Source: Cytophagaceae bacterium (GTDB taxonomy: Bacteria > Bacteroidota > Bacteroidia > Cytophagales > Flexibacteraceae). From it: a DNA stretch of 64,000 nt. A program made the position numbers and the translations under genes. The notes below the pieces were generated by a model, which saw nothing but the letters and a program-made list of their open reading frames with translations, searched no databases and was not told the DNA's origin. The DNA is taken from assembly GCA_027487695.1 (NCBI GenBank), contig JAIYDB010000038.1, positions 16,059 to 80,058 of the forward strand, in the 5' to 3' direction. Below, one piece after another: positions 38,601-48,700 of the stretch. Position 1 is the first letter of the stretch. Each line of letters starts with the position of its first letter.

Positions 38601-39137
38601 AAATACAGCATTTCAATTAATGGTTGTAGTTCAACTTTAACGAAAAAAATCAATGTAATTCCCAATCCTTCCTTAGAAACGTCAAATACTGAATTGGAAA
38701 TTGAAAAGGGAAATTCAGTTAATCTGAATGTGCAAAGTGATGGAAAGGTCAAATGGACTCCTTCAACTGGGCTAAGTACCGATACAGGCTTAAATGTAAT
38801 CGCATTCCCTCTTTCTGATACTACTTATACCATCATAGCTACCAATGATTTAGGATGCTTTAAAACGTTAACAATCAAAATTCGAGTGAATACCAATATT
38901 AAAATTCCTAATGTATTCACCCCAAATGGCGATTTAGTGAACGAATACTTTGCCATAAAAAACTTGCCCGATAACTCCAATCTTTCCATATACAATAGAT
39001 ATGGAAGTTTGGTTTATGAGAAAAATGGTTATTCAAACGATTGGTCCGCTAACAACTTACCTGAAGGGATGTATTACTATTTATTAAGTACAAGTGGCAA
39101 CCAAACTTTTAAAGGTTGGGTACAGGTGATGAAGTAA
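35604..39137 (+). CDS. T9SS type B surface protein with SprB-like repeats
   Basis: From ATG 35604 the protein has 1177 residues with a signal peptide ending KVHA. Residues to about 540 hold beta-rich regions of no recognised family. Four repeats of roughly 83 residues start near 550, 635, 720 and 802; three have the theme IVQP-x-C and all end in a GxYRLIA...CSDS strand, like SprB repeats of gliding adhesins. Two Ig/PKD-like domains follow. The last 85 residues are the CHU_C tail (IPNVFTPNGD, LSIYNRYGSLVYE, GTYYYLL-like GMYYYLL), which directs type IX export and cell-surface attachment. It follows the AraC-type gene. Confidence 0.88.
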   Translation: MKNVFTTKNFLFILLTLVGAFLYPSIKVHAEGSKQLTRFGVESRILFGLRNFARFNSLDTNARLCFTIKSTQERVYFGFGLARNQDQFNGSTNFSTFFRVKDSFGNIVRNTQRLPRTSAEPGFIQNSTQSSPSIIQVGGYDPGISFIPPSPGTYYIELTADTTRPQGTFNLEHFDVTVINSNTNQEQIGRLWSRQWSITAGGFNRPTRAEMFIYSADSVVTKIDFNGMEPFNFFIGANSKGVNFTSNPLINRKSRQGEAINPDYLVFLQNPDSTIWPNGTDFIRFLEQPVLAFCPNRGYRLKISVNKGQEADIYLEFNGIAGYQEGTSDRKLTVSLQAGVNLIPFDGRDGLGNLLTNAMLVNVPIELVAYRGVTHLPLFDVENNANGFIISLVRPLTGNLRVFWDDTNLPDGLANLSGCIGSCHSFPSPLFGNDNTINTWWNTGTYLPLTSTLILDTLCPTISLSANVVRGSYCSDLGYAIPIYSGYSGRVKITWIEQETGIEYPGFGRDERLIFSYFTPYLLIAKDLYTEYSDTVIVSPLPQPDSIVFYNAEVVEAPFCSYGVADVRIFGLSSVQYRWRDLSSGRILPAPDTFQQLSAYPGRYRLIATSLEFGCKDSLDFEILGSGSAVDVSLNRLVQPRFCSDSGMVKCSVNFPVEQAGFRWKNLETGAILSTTSDSLKALPGRYRVIAFKLSEGINICSDSLDVEIIKSDSIKTLANIVQPNTCGSLGRAYIQLVDSVGNYSFTWKRRADQVVVNNCCNRVELPEGEYVALIRNETFGCSDSTLIKIISPGNPNIELDSIVQPTCTNPKGLLKVKVSTGSTSLIYRWRRLPDGLVLPDTAQNRIKLNPGVYRLVVKDLGGICSDSIDLTLNEPVIPNIDFSGLPDSTCISSGSFNLSSEFAGGRFSGTGISGNVFTPTKDGVFEITYSLNLGSCRVSRIRTIKVNSIPNSNFSIPDKVCLNSEPVSLVPDQIGGLFEGGNVVSASYFPNSIGTDSVKYSISINGCSSTLTKKINVIPNPSLETSNTELEIEKGNSVNLNVQSDGKVKWTPSTGLSTDTGLNVIAFPLSDTTYTIIATNDLGCFKTLTIKIRVNTNIKIPNVFTPNGDLVNEYFAIKNLPDNSNLSIYNRYGSLVYEKNGYSNDWSANNLPEGMYYYLLSTSGNQTFKGWVQVMK

Positions 39138-39301
39138 TAGAGGGCTTACAATTTATCTTTTGGTGGTTCCATAATTAGTTTCAAATCTAAAGTACCCTTT
39201 CCCTCATCCAAACCAGCCGTTGCATTATTTTTAGTTGATAGTTTTAAACCTTCTATGGCCCAAACTTATCTTAGATACAAACATAAATAAAACACGAAAC
39301 T

Positions 39302-40219
39302 ATGAAAAAGTTATTGGCTATCAGTTTATTACTAAGTACCTCGCTATTCTTCCAAGGTTGTAGGAAGGACGATGATAACGAACCGAACCTTTCTTCTCAG
39401 TTCTTTCAACAAAGTGCCGATGAATCTGGAGTAAGTGCTGAAAATGATTTGGTTTTTGAAAACGTAAATACCGTTTTCCAAACTACGGAGGCTCCTGGTG
39501 GTGGCAGGGCTGCTGCTATCAATATATGTGGAGCAACAACCTCAATTGCTGGTAATGTTGTAACGCTTACTTTTGATGGTACCACTGCTTGCGATGGCAG
39601 AATAAGAACTGGGGTAGTTATTATTCAATTAATTGAAGGTGCTAGGTTTCGCGATGTAAATGCTGTTGCCAAAGTGAGCTATAATAACTATTCGGTACAA
39701 AGAACTATTGCTGGAACCAGCAGAACTATTGTGTTTAATGGTACCCAATACGTGAAAAACATTAGCGGCGGAAATGTGATTGACTTGGCTGCAGGTGGCA
39801 GTTTAGTACATAAAATCAGCGGCAACTTAAGTGCACAATTCGATGGACAAGCAACCCGCAGAACTTGGTCTTTAAGCAGATTACGTACTTATACAAAAAC
39901 TGGCGAAAATCAATATGAGCTAACTATTGTTGGCGATACTACCTACAACGGTCAGTCGGGTGTAGATGTAATCGGTACCAACCGTTTTGGCGATAGATTC
40001 TGGGCTATAACTGCAACTCCTATCAAAGTGAATAATAATTGTGGTTGGGGCAGGCCAACCCAAGGCAAAAGAGCTCATTATAATGATAACGATGCTAGCC
40101 TAATTGTAACCTTTGGTACAAACTTAAATGGTATATTAGATAGTAGCAATTGCCCTGCTTTTTATAAGGTAGATTATACCCGTAGAAATAGAAGTTATAC
40201 AGCGGTGTATCCGTACTAA
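39302..40219 (+). CDS. Lipoprotein of unknown function
   Basis: The 305-residue product has a lipobox FQGC (Cys20) followed by acidic residues RKDDD, the type of sequence that sends Bacteroidota lipoproteins to the surface. The body is beta-rich, with a central repeat of strands (VIIQLIEGARF, VSYNNYSVQRTIAG, RTIVFNGTQYVKNISGG). Similar proteins are widespread in Bacteroidota without a known role. It ends in a clear terminator. Confidence 0.8.
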   Translation: MKKLLAISLLLSTSLFFQGCRKDDDNEPNLSSQFFQQSADESGVSAENDLVFENVNTVFQTTEAPGGGRAAAINICGATTSIAGNVVTLTFDGTTACDGRIRTGVVIIQLIEGARFRDVNAVAKVSYNNYSVQRTIAGTSRTIVFNGTQYVKNISGGNVIDLAAGGSLVHKISGNLSAQFDGQATRRTWSLSRLRTYTKTGENQYELTIVGDTTYNGQSGVDVIGTNRFGDRFWAITATPIKVNNNCGWGRPTQGKRAHYNDNDASLIVTFGTNLNGILDSSNCPAFYKVDYTRRNRSYTAVYPY

Positions 40220-40247
40220 GACATCGCTTTTAATTACTCCTCAAAAT

Positions 40248-40281
40248 AAAATCCCCGATTGCTTATCACAACCGGGGATTT
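40248..40281. terminator. Bidirectional terminator
   Basis: AAATCCCCG (40248-40256) and CGGGGATTT pair around a 16-base loop, between the convergent lipoprotein and ABC-F genes. Confidence 0.75.
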
Positions 40282-40301
40282 CTTATGTTAACATTCAAGA
40301 T

Positions 40302-42056
<1,755 letters not shown>

Positions 42057-42094
42057 CTACTTTACAGTATATTGAACCGAAAATCTCCTGAAAA

Positions 42095-42679
42095 ATGAAA
42101 AAACTCTCAATTGTTCTAGGTTTTTGCCTGCTGGCAATAAACCTATTTAGTTGTTCATCGTCCAAGCAATTGGTGATAAATAGTCACCAGCCTGAATCTA
42201 TTGAAGCACCATTACCCCAAAAAGAAATTCCCAATAAAGAAAATCATGTTGGATTTGCTAGTTTGCTCGAAACCCCATTTGAAGCACCTGTTTCGATAAG
42301 TACAGCGGAACCTTCTCCTGCTTTATTCAAAGCAGTTCCTGATAGCATATTAAACTTAATTCCTACTTATACCGAATTAAAAGAGGAAACAAAACTGGTA
42401 GAACAACAACCAGCTTCCGATCCTTTTGCAAGAAACCCAAATCACTATGCACGCTTGTCTTTAACATTTGGATTAATTGGTTTTTTTACAGCGATTACAT
42501 TTTATGGACCCATAATTTTTGGAACAATGGCTATAATTTATGCTAAAAGATCTAGACAAAATAATGAGCCAAATCAGAAAAAGGCCAGAGCAGGAAGGTT
42601 TTGGGGTATCGCTTCGTTTGTAGCGATTCCATTGAGTATTTTAGCGGTGTTAGTACTAGAATATATATTTTTCTTTTAA
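42095..42679 (+). CDS. Lipoprotein with C-terminal membrane pair (paralogue 1)
   Basis: The 194-residue product has a lipobox LFSC (Cys20), a Pro/Glu-rich linker with NHVGFASLLE, and two C-terminal membrane helices (FGLIGFFTAITFYGPIIFGTMA and a last one) with a basic loop between. It shares the same plan and the motif K..N.VxFASxxE with the gene at 43290. The two-helix part resembles DUF4190-type proteins. It starts the cluster of small envelope genes; function is unknown. Confidence 0.7.
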   Translation: MKKLSIVLGFCLLAINLFSCSSSKQLVINSHQPESIEAPLPQKEIPNKENHVGFASLLETPFEAPVSISTAEPSPALFKAVPDSILNLIPTYTELKEETKLVEQQPASDPFARNPNHYARLSLTFGLIGFFTAITFYGPIIFGTMAIIYAKRSRQNNEPNQKKARAGRFWGIASFVAIPLSILAVLVLEYIFFF

Positions 42680-42683
42680 AAAA

Positions 42684-43229
42684 ATGAGGTATTTCATTGT
42701 GCTTATAGTACTGATAAGTACCAATTTGATATTAGCTCAACCAATCAGAGTTAAGGTTAATCCTGCCAGCGTATTGTTTTCTACCATCAATATGCAAGTT
42801 GAAGTAGGTACTTATAAAGAGCATTCAGTACAAGTAGGGATTATGTATTATAACCTTACCCTATGGAAAAACAATGTCCACGGCATAGGAATTACTCCAG
42901 AGTACCGCTTTTACATGGATTCTAGTAAAACTCATTTGTTTTTTGGTCCCTTTTTAAGGTATATGAATTACAAAGAAACCATCAACAAAAAAGGAGATGG
43001 AATTTTCGGATCAAGTAATATTGAAAAGTTTGGTGGTGGACTAATGGTAGGAAAAGTTTATACCATAAAGAAAAACATTCTATTTGAAATTTTGGGAGGG
43101 CCTGAAATTCACTTTATTAAGTATTCTATAAGACCTGGGGCTACACAAGAATATTTAGAGGAAGCAAAGGATTTTCCAAAGGTTAGAAACGCTATGAGGT
43201 TAGCTTGCTCGTTTATCGCTGTTTTTTAA
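42684..43229 (+). CDS. DUF3575-like outer-membrane protein
   Basis: The 181-residue product has a signal peptide ending LILAQ and beta strands with alternating pattern (KVNPASVLFSTINMQVEVG, GIGITPEYRFYMD, LFFGPFLRYMNYKE, LEILGGPEIHF-like FEILGGPEIHFI), as in DUF3575 small barrels. It follows the previous gene after four bases, so the two are one operon. Function is unknown. Confidence 0.7.
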   Translation: MRYFIVLIVLISTNLILAQPIRVKVNPASVLFSTINMQVEVGTYKEHSVQVGIMYYNLTLWKNNVHGIGITPEYRFYMDSSKTHLFFGPFLRYMNYKETINKKGDGIFGSSNIEKFGGGLMVGKVYTIKKNILFEILGGPEIHFIKYSIRPGATQEYLEEAKDFPKVRNAMRLACSFIAVF

Positions 43230-43289
43230 CAGTTTATTTTGCTATATTGTGGTTATGTACAATAACGTACCTAACTCATATTCTCACAG

Positions 43290-43940
43290 ATGAAGAACCT
43301 AATACTAATTTTGGCAGTATCTGCAACATTATTTTCTTGCAGTGCAGATAAGCTTACTATAAATAGTAAAGCACCTAACACAACAATACAAGCATCAACA
43401 GCTAATAAAAACAATAAGGTAAGCTTTGCCTCTCAAATAGAATCTACTGATATTGAAGCCAATGACTTACCCAAAACAGAAAATTCAGTGCCAGAGGAAG
43501 CGGCAGTTGAGGCATCTACAACGAAATCAATAGCTAAGTACATGCCAGTTTATGCCGAAAGTAATAATTCAGTTACGGCAAATTTAAACTCAGGCACACA
43601 AAAGTTAACTTTTCGACAACGGTTAAAAATTAGAGCCATTAAGGCTATTGTAGGCGTAACCGGAAAGCAAAGCAAGGCAAGTTCAGAACTAACTATGGTT
43701 GGTACTTTATTAAATAAGTTTAGCTTTTGGTTTGGGCTTATTAGTATAATTGCAGCAATCTTCTTACCGGGCTTAGGATTAACCTTAGGTATATTAGGAC
43801 TCATATTCGGTATCACCGGAACTACCATTTCTTCTAGTAATAAAGAGACTGGCATGCTTGGAATATTGCTATCAGCAGTTGGAATATTACTTAGTATCGT
43901 ATTTTCTGCAATTTACAATGTACTTTTCTTTAATGATTAG
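43290..43940 (+). CDS. Lipoprotein with C-terminal membrane pair (paralogue 2)
   Basis: The 216-residue product is a paralogue of the gene at 42095: lipobox LFSC, the shared motif LTINSKAPN (LVINSHQPE in the other copy) and NNKVSFASQIE, then two hydrophobic C-terminal segments (SFWFGLISIIAAIFLPGLGLTLGILGLIFG and GMLGILLSAVGILLSIVF). The conserved N-terminal motif rather than the membrane part suggests a partner-binding role. Confidence 0.7.
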   Translation: MKNLILILAVSATLFSCSADKLTINSKAPNTTIQASTANKNNKVSFASQIESTDIEANDLPKTENSVPEEAAVEASTTKSIAKYMPVYAESNNSVTANLNSGTQKLTFRQRLKIRAIKAIVGVTGKQSKASSELTMVGTLLNKFSFWFGLISIIAAIFLPGLGLTLGILGLIFGITGTTISSSNKETGMLGILLSAVGILLSIVFSAIYNVLFFND

Positions 43941-44001
43941 TTTGGAAATTAAGAATTACTAATTATTATTGCACAAGAGTTAACCAAACTTAATCATCAT
44001 C

Positions 44002-44283
44002 ATGAAAAAACTAGTTACATTAGTACTCGTAGCAGCATCTCTGACTACACTATCTTCTTGTTCAATTACGCTACCAGTAGCGGCAACATCTAACCCAATT
44101 GGGTCTAAGGTAGGTCAACAATCTGCTGACATTTTCTTAGGTGTATTTTGCTTTGATGGCGACGCCTCAATCAGAGGCGCTGCAAAAAATGGTGGTATAA
44201 CTAAAGTTTCCACAGTTGACATAAAAACTTATACCTTCTTGGGACTTTATCAAAAAGTAACCACTATAGTTACAGGCGAGTAA
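44002..44283 (+). CDS. TRL-like small lipoprotein
   Basis: The 93-residue product has a lipobox LSSC (Cys20) and the TRL-family core: SNPIGSKVGQQSADIFLGVFCFDGDASIRGAAKNGGITKVSTVD, then KTYTFLGLYQKVTTIVTGE. The family is named for genes seen near tRNA-Leu but has no known function; no tRNA is near here. It has a strong terminator. Confidence 0.85.
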   Translation: MKKLVTLVLVAASLTTLSSCSITLPVAATSNPIGSKVGQQSADIFLGVFCFDGDASIRGAAKNGGITKVSTVDIKTYTFLGLYQKVTTIVTGE

Positions 44284-44292
44284 TTAACGAAT

Positions 44293-44328
44293 AAAAAAAG
44301 GCGAGTAAGCAATTATTCGCCTTTTTTT
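44293..44328 (+). terminator. Terminator after the TRL-like gene
   Basis: GGCGAGTAA and TTATTCGCC pair (one G-T) around loop GCAA, between an A-tract and a T7 run. Confidence 0.85.
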
Positions 44329-44340
44329 ATAACAAAACAC

Positions 44341-44829
44341 ATGAATTCGAAATTATTAATACTATCGCTGTTTGTTTTGTTTACTTCTTGTAAAACAAAT
44401 ACTAACAATTCAGTACTCATTGGATCGTCTCAGAAATTATTGTTATTAAACGGTGAAAGAGTAGTCGAGCGCACAAAACCAATTATAAAACATTATGAAT
44501 TGAAATACAACCATGATAACACGTTACAATTGCCGCTTTTATACGTATTGATTGATTCTAATAATGATACTACTTTTATAGGTTTAGATATCGACAAAAA
44601 TAAAGCATCTGACGTCTATAAGTTACTTAAAAACACCTCAAATCAAGACACTTCAATAATATCTATGAATAGTAAATTTATTTATACCTATGGTAAAAAA
44701 TACAATGAAGAAAGAGTAATTTTTGATAGCGATAATACAGTAGTTATTTTTAAAAGATCTAAAGATTTGAAAAACATCGTCCTTAAAGATAATATTAAGG
44801 CATGGGAATCAAGATTTATTAATGATTAA
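44341..44829 (+). CDS. Lipoprotein of unknown function, AT-rich gene
   Basis: The 162-residue product has a lipobox LFTSC (Cys17) and a polar body with no recognised domain. Base use is clearly more AT-rich than the nearby housekeeping genes. It overlaps the next gene by eight bases, so the two are coupled. Not recognised. Confidence 0.6.
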   Translation: MNSKLLILSLFVLFTSCKTNTNNSVLIGSSQKLLLLNGERVVERTKPIIKHYELKYNHDNTLQLPLLYVLIDSNNDTTFIGLDIDKNKASDVYKLLKNTSNQDTSIISMNSKFIYTYGKKYNEERVIFDSDNTVVIFKRSKDLKNIVLKDNIKAWESRFIND

Positions 44830-45391
44830 ATTTATGACAATGTTAAAAAAAGTAATAGCTACATCCATATTATCATTTTTTTTAATTGCTTGCCTCACTC
44901 CAAATTCATACGAAAAAGGAAGCAGAACTTTAGGTTCAAGTATATTTGAAGAATATTTTATTGAAAAAGGCAGAACTCAGTACTTTATCAAACCATTAAC
45001 GTTTGCGGATCAAGACAACAACAAAATTATTGTAGATTTTACATTTAGGACTACTCCTGTATTAACTTCAGTAATTGTTGCTTCTAATTTTTCAATAATA
45101 TGTTCAGAAAACAATCTTGACTCAATGGTTGTTTTTTTGAATTCAAAAGAAAAAATCATCCTTGACTCGGTAGAACTTTTTTACAAGAAACCGTACAAAA
45201 AAAATAAGTATTTTCATCGTTATGGGTCAAAATTTTCCACCATTCAACCTTTCGTAGATATCTCAGAATTGGTAAACGGTAATTTTCAGATAAAATCTGG
45301 TAATAAAATTTATATTTTAATACCAACGAAGAAATCAAAGAAAAAACTAGCTCATCTGGTAAATATGGCAAAAGATGGTAATTTTAATTAA
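44822..45391 (+). CDS. Lipoprotein of unknown function, AT-rich gene
   Basis: The 189-residue product has a lipobox FLIAC (Cys24) and a beta-rich body; starts at 44822, 44834 or 44840 are all possible. The 44822 ATG overlaps the end of the previous gene, as in coupled genes. It is AT-rich and I do not recognise the family. Confidence 0.6.
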   Translation: MIKFMTMLKKVIATSILSFFLIACLTPNSYEKGSRTLGSSIFEEYFIEKGRTQYFIKPLTFADQDNNKIIVDFTFRTTPVLTSVIVASNFSIICSENNLDSMVVFLNSKEKIILDSVELFYKKPYKKNKYFHRYGSKFSTIQPFVDISELVNGNFQIKSGNKIYILIPTKKSKKKLAHLVNMAKDGNFN

Positions 45392-45677
45392 TGGAGTTTA
45401 ATTTTTTTTATTACATAATATTATTATGAAATTCTGTTTCTTGACCATAATATCACAATTTTAATCTAACTTACTTAACCGTGATATTTAATTTATATAT
45501 AAAAATTAAATTAGAAATAACATAGTGTAACTTGCCAACTATCAAACTTTTTTTTATAAACTACATGAATAAAACATCTACAAGAGATATGCTATTTAGC
45601 TAATTCAATTAAAGAATGTTACTACTAAAATTAACCAAATAGATAGGATCAATCGTATTCAAAATATCACCCACCAA
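45392..45677. other. AT-rich gap, nothing seen
   Basis: This stretch is strongly AT-rich with no credible ORF, promoter match or hairpin before the terminator at 45678. It may be decayed coding sequence. Confidence 0.5.
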
Positions 45678-45708
45678 CAAAAACCCTGCTCATTGAGCAG
45701 GGTTTTTG
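45678..45708. terminator. Bidirectional terminator
   Basis: A perfect 14-bp stem (CAAAAACCCTGCTC / GAGCAGGGTTTTTG) with loop ATT, between the convergent lipoprotein and adhesin genes. Confidence 0.85.
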
Positions 45709-45724
45709 TGTCCGCATATATTCC

Positions 45725-48700
45725 TTACTGTTTAATAAATCTTTTTATGATTTGGCTACCATCACTTTGTAACTTAAGCATATAGGTTCCTTTTAAGAGT
45801 TTACTTATATCCAAAGTTTGGGTTAACGTGCCATTGGAATTTAAGCTTTCTTCAAGAACAACCTGACCTAAGGTATTTACTATTTGAAGTGTTGCTTCTC
45901 CTATAATACCATCGGCAATGATATGAAGGTTATCTTTAGCTGGATTAGGATAAAACTCTACTTTTAGTGCTGTTTCAGAACCAGAAGCTAGTAATGTGGC
46001 AGTTGGAGAGTACATAAACTTTCCATCAAAATCTACCTGACGTAGGCGATAGTATATTGTTTGCGTACTAGGTGCAGTAACATCTAAGTACTCATAGGTT
46101 AACTTACTATTGCTATTACCTGCTGCGTTAAGCGTGCTTATTTTATCCCAATTCTTACCATCTAAACTTCTTTCCACTTCAAAGTGACTAGCATTTAATT
46201 CCATTCCTGTAGCCCAGATAAGTTTTGCACTTGCATCTACTCTGTTTGCTCTTGTATATAGGAAGGTTACTGGCAACGTATTATTTTGAGGACCTAATAC
46301 AAACGGGCTAAAATCTGTTTGACCAGTAATAGTAGCAGATCCTATACCTGATTTTACTCCAGGGGTACCTACTTGCGTAATCAATACATCGTCCCAACGG
46401 TTGTAAATACTACTCCAGTGCTGAGGAACTAGTGCATCTGTACCATTGCCCGGTAAAGTATTTTCTATACCTGCATAGCTAAAGGTAATATCGGCACCTG
46501 GAGCTGGTAAAGGATTAACTGATGTTGTAATATGCCACCAACGGTCAATAATTAGATTTGAAACGTCTTGACCATTTCTCATTAAATTAGTTCCTGTTGT
46601 ATTTGGCGTATTATTGGCGCCAGTTCTGCGGGTACTCATACAAATGGTTGTATTTGCGTTTGTCCTCTTATTAAAGCTTATAGGTATGTAAGTTGCGTTA
46701 TCTACCCCAAAAGGATAAACATATGTACCCGTATTACTTCCTGTGTTCCAGCATACTATACTAGGATTTGTTGCTAAGTTTGTTTCACTTCTAATGTAAC
46801 CTGTACCTCTACTTATGGTAGTTAATGCACTATTATTTAAGGTTAAGGTTCTTGAATTCAGGTTTAATTCACCACGAGATAGATTTAATCCTGTTCTTAT
46901 TACAACCGGACAATTCAGCTGAAAATTATTTACACTGTTTAGTAACAAATTTGGAATACTTGGGGTAGAAGATGAATTAATAGTTGCCAAACTAGTACTA
47001 CCAGCCATTTCAATAATGCCATTATCACCAGCAATAGTTGCTCCATTTACAGTTAGGTTTCCTGCAACTGTTAGTGTTTGATTACCTGAAAAAGTAAGTG
47101 TAGTACCTTGACCCAAAACTAAATTTCTACAAGCTGCTCCAGAACCGTTTATTACAGGATTAAACCCAATATTGGTTGGTATTGTAACATTATCATTAAT
47201 AGTAGGTACAGCATTCTTAGTCCAGTTAGTTGTTTCTAACCAATCGTTATTTGAAGTTTGAGGATTCCAAACATTGGTGTTAGTAGAAACCAACGTTTGA
47301 GTAAATGACAATCCTACATAACCTGGACCACCTGTATTATTAAAGCGAACTTCAAACCTGGAATTTGTATTCAAATAAACATTCAAAATCGAAGGTGTAG
47401 GACTAGATACACAACAACCTCGCGTATAAACAAGTCTATTATCTATGTAAATCCAGATGTTATCATCAATCCAAGTTAAATCTACTTGGTATAAACCTTC
47501 TGTAAAACCTGTACGTCTAATAGATAGACCATAAACTGCATTTGTAGGACAGCCAGTGTAAGCAGCACCACCAGTTGAATTTGCTTGAGATGGATGCCCA
47601 CCTGTACCAAATCTTGAGCCTGTATTAAAGTTTAGGGCTGTATTGGTGAAAAAGCCATTATACTTTCCGAACTGATTAACACCACCTCCATCTAAATCAA
47701 AAGCATAAATATTCCATTGATTAGTTGGATAAAAGTTAGGGTCGCCTGGGGCTGGGGTAATTGTTATTGTAACAAATTCAGTATCGGTTTCACAACCATT
47801 AGAGCCAATAACTCTGTAGGTAGTTGTTTGTAATGGTAATGCAGTTACAGAAGCAGAAGTTGAATCAGATAGACCAGTAGAAGGGAACCATCTGAAACTT
47901 CTTCCGCCTCTGGCTGAAAGGGTTACACCAGTAGGTCTTGAACCACACCAAGATGTAATTGGCGCAGTAATTCTTACAATTGGCTTACCAACGTTTACCA
48001 TAACAGTATCAGTAAAGGTACAACCTGAAATAGGCTCGGTTCCAGTTACTAAATATCTTGTAGATGTTGCTGGTGTAGCAATTACCGTTCCTCCTGTGGT
48101 TGTATTCAATCCAGTTGCAGGACTCCATGAATAATTATTTAAACCAGAAGCATTTAATTCAACCGATGCTCCTGTGCAAATAAATTGTTCTGGTGTAATG
48201 GTTGTGCTTGCTGATACTCTATTAAAGGTGGCAGCTAAATATGCTGAACCATTTCCTTCTGCTACAAAAATTTCTACAGTTGAAGTTGAACTTAAATAAC
48301 CAGTCCAAACACTGCTATGGGCATCACAACATCCTAGGTGACGAAATACTTCAACACCATTTACATACATAATTACATCATCGTCGTGTGCTGGAATATC
48401 TACTGAATATCTACCACACGGAAATCCTCTTCTTTTATAAGCGAATGAAAACTGATCTACTCCAACTGAACATCCTTGAAAGGCAGAACCTGATGTTGTA
48501 TTTGCAGAACCAGGTCCCGAACCTTCAGCCCAACGAGTTCTTGAATTGAAGTTTAAATTATTTTCAGTGTAAAAACCTAAGTAACCTGATACTGGATTAG
48601 ATAAAACTCTACCATTGAAAGCATATACATTCCAACGATTATCTGGAAATACTGAAGGGTCACCAACTGGTTGTTGAACTGTAACTGTTACCTGCCTTGT

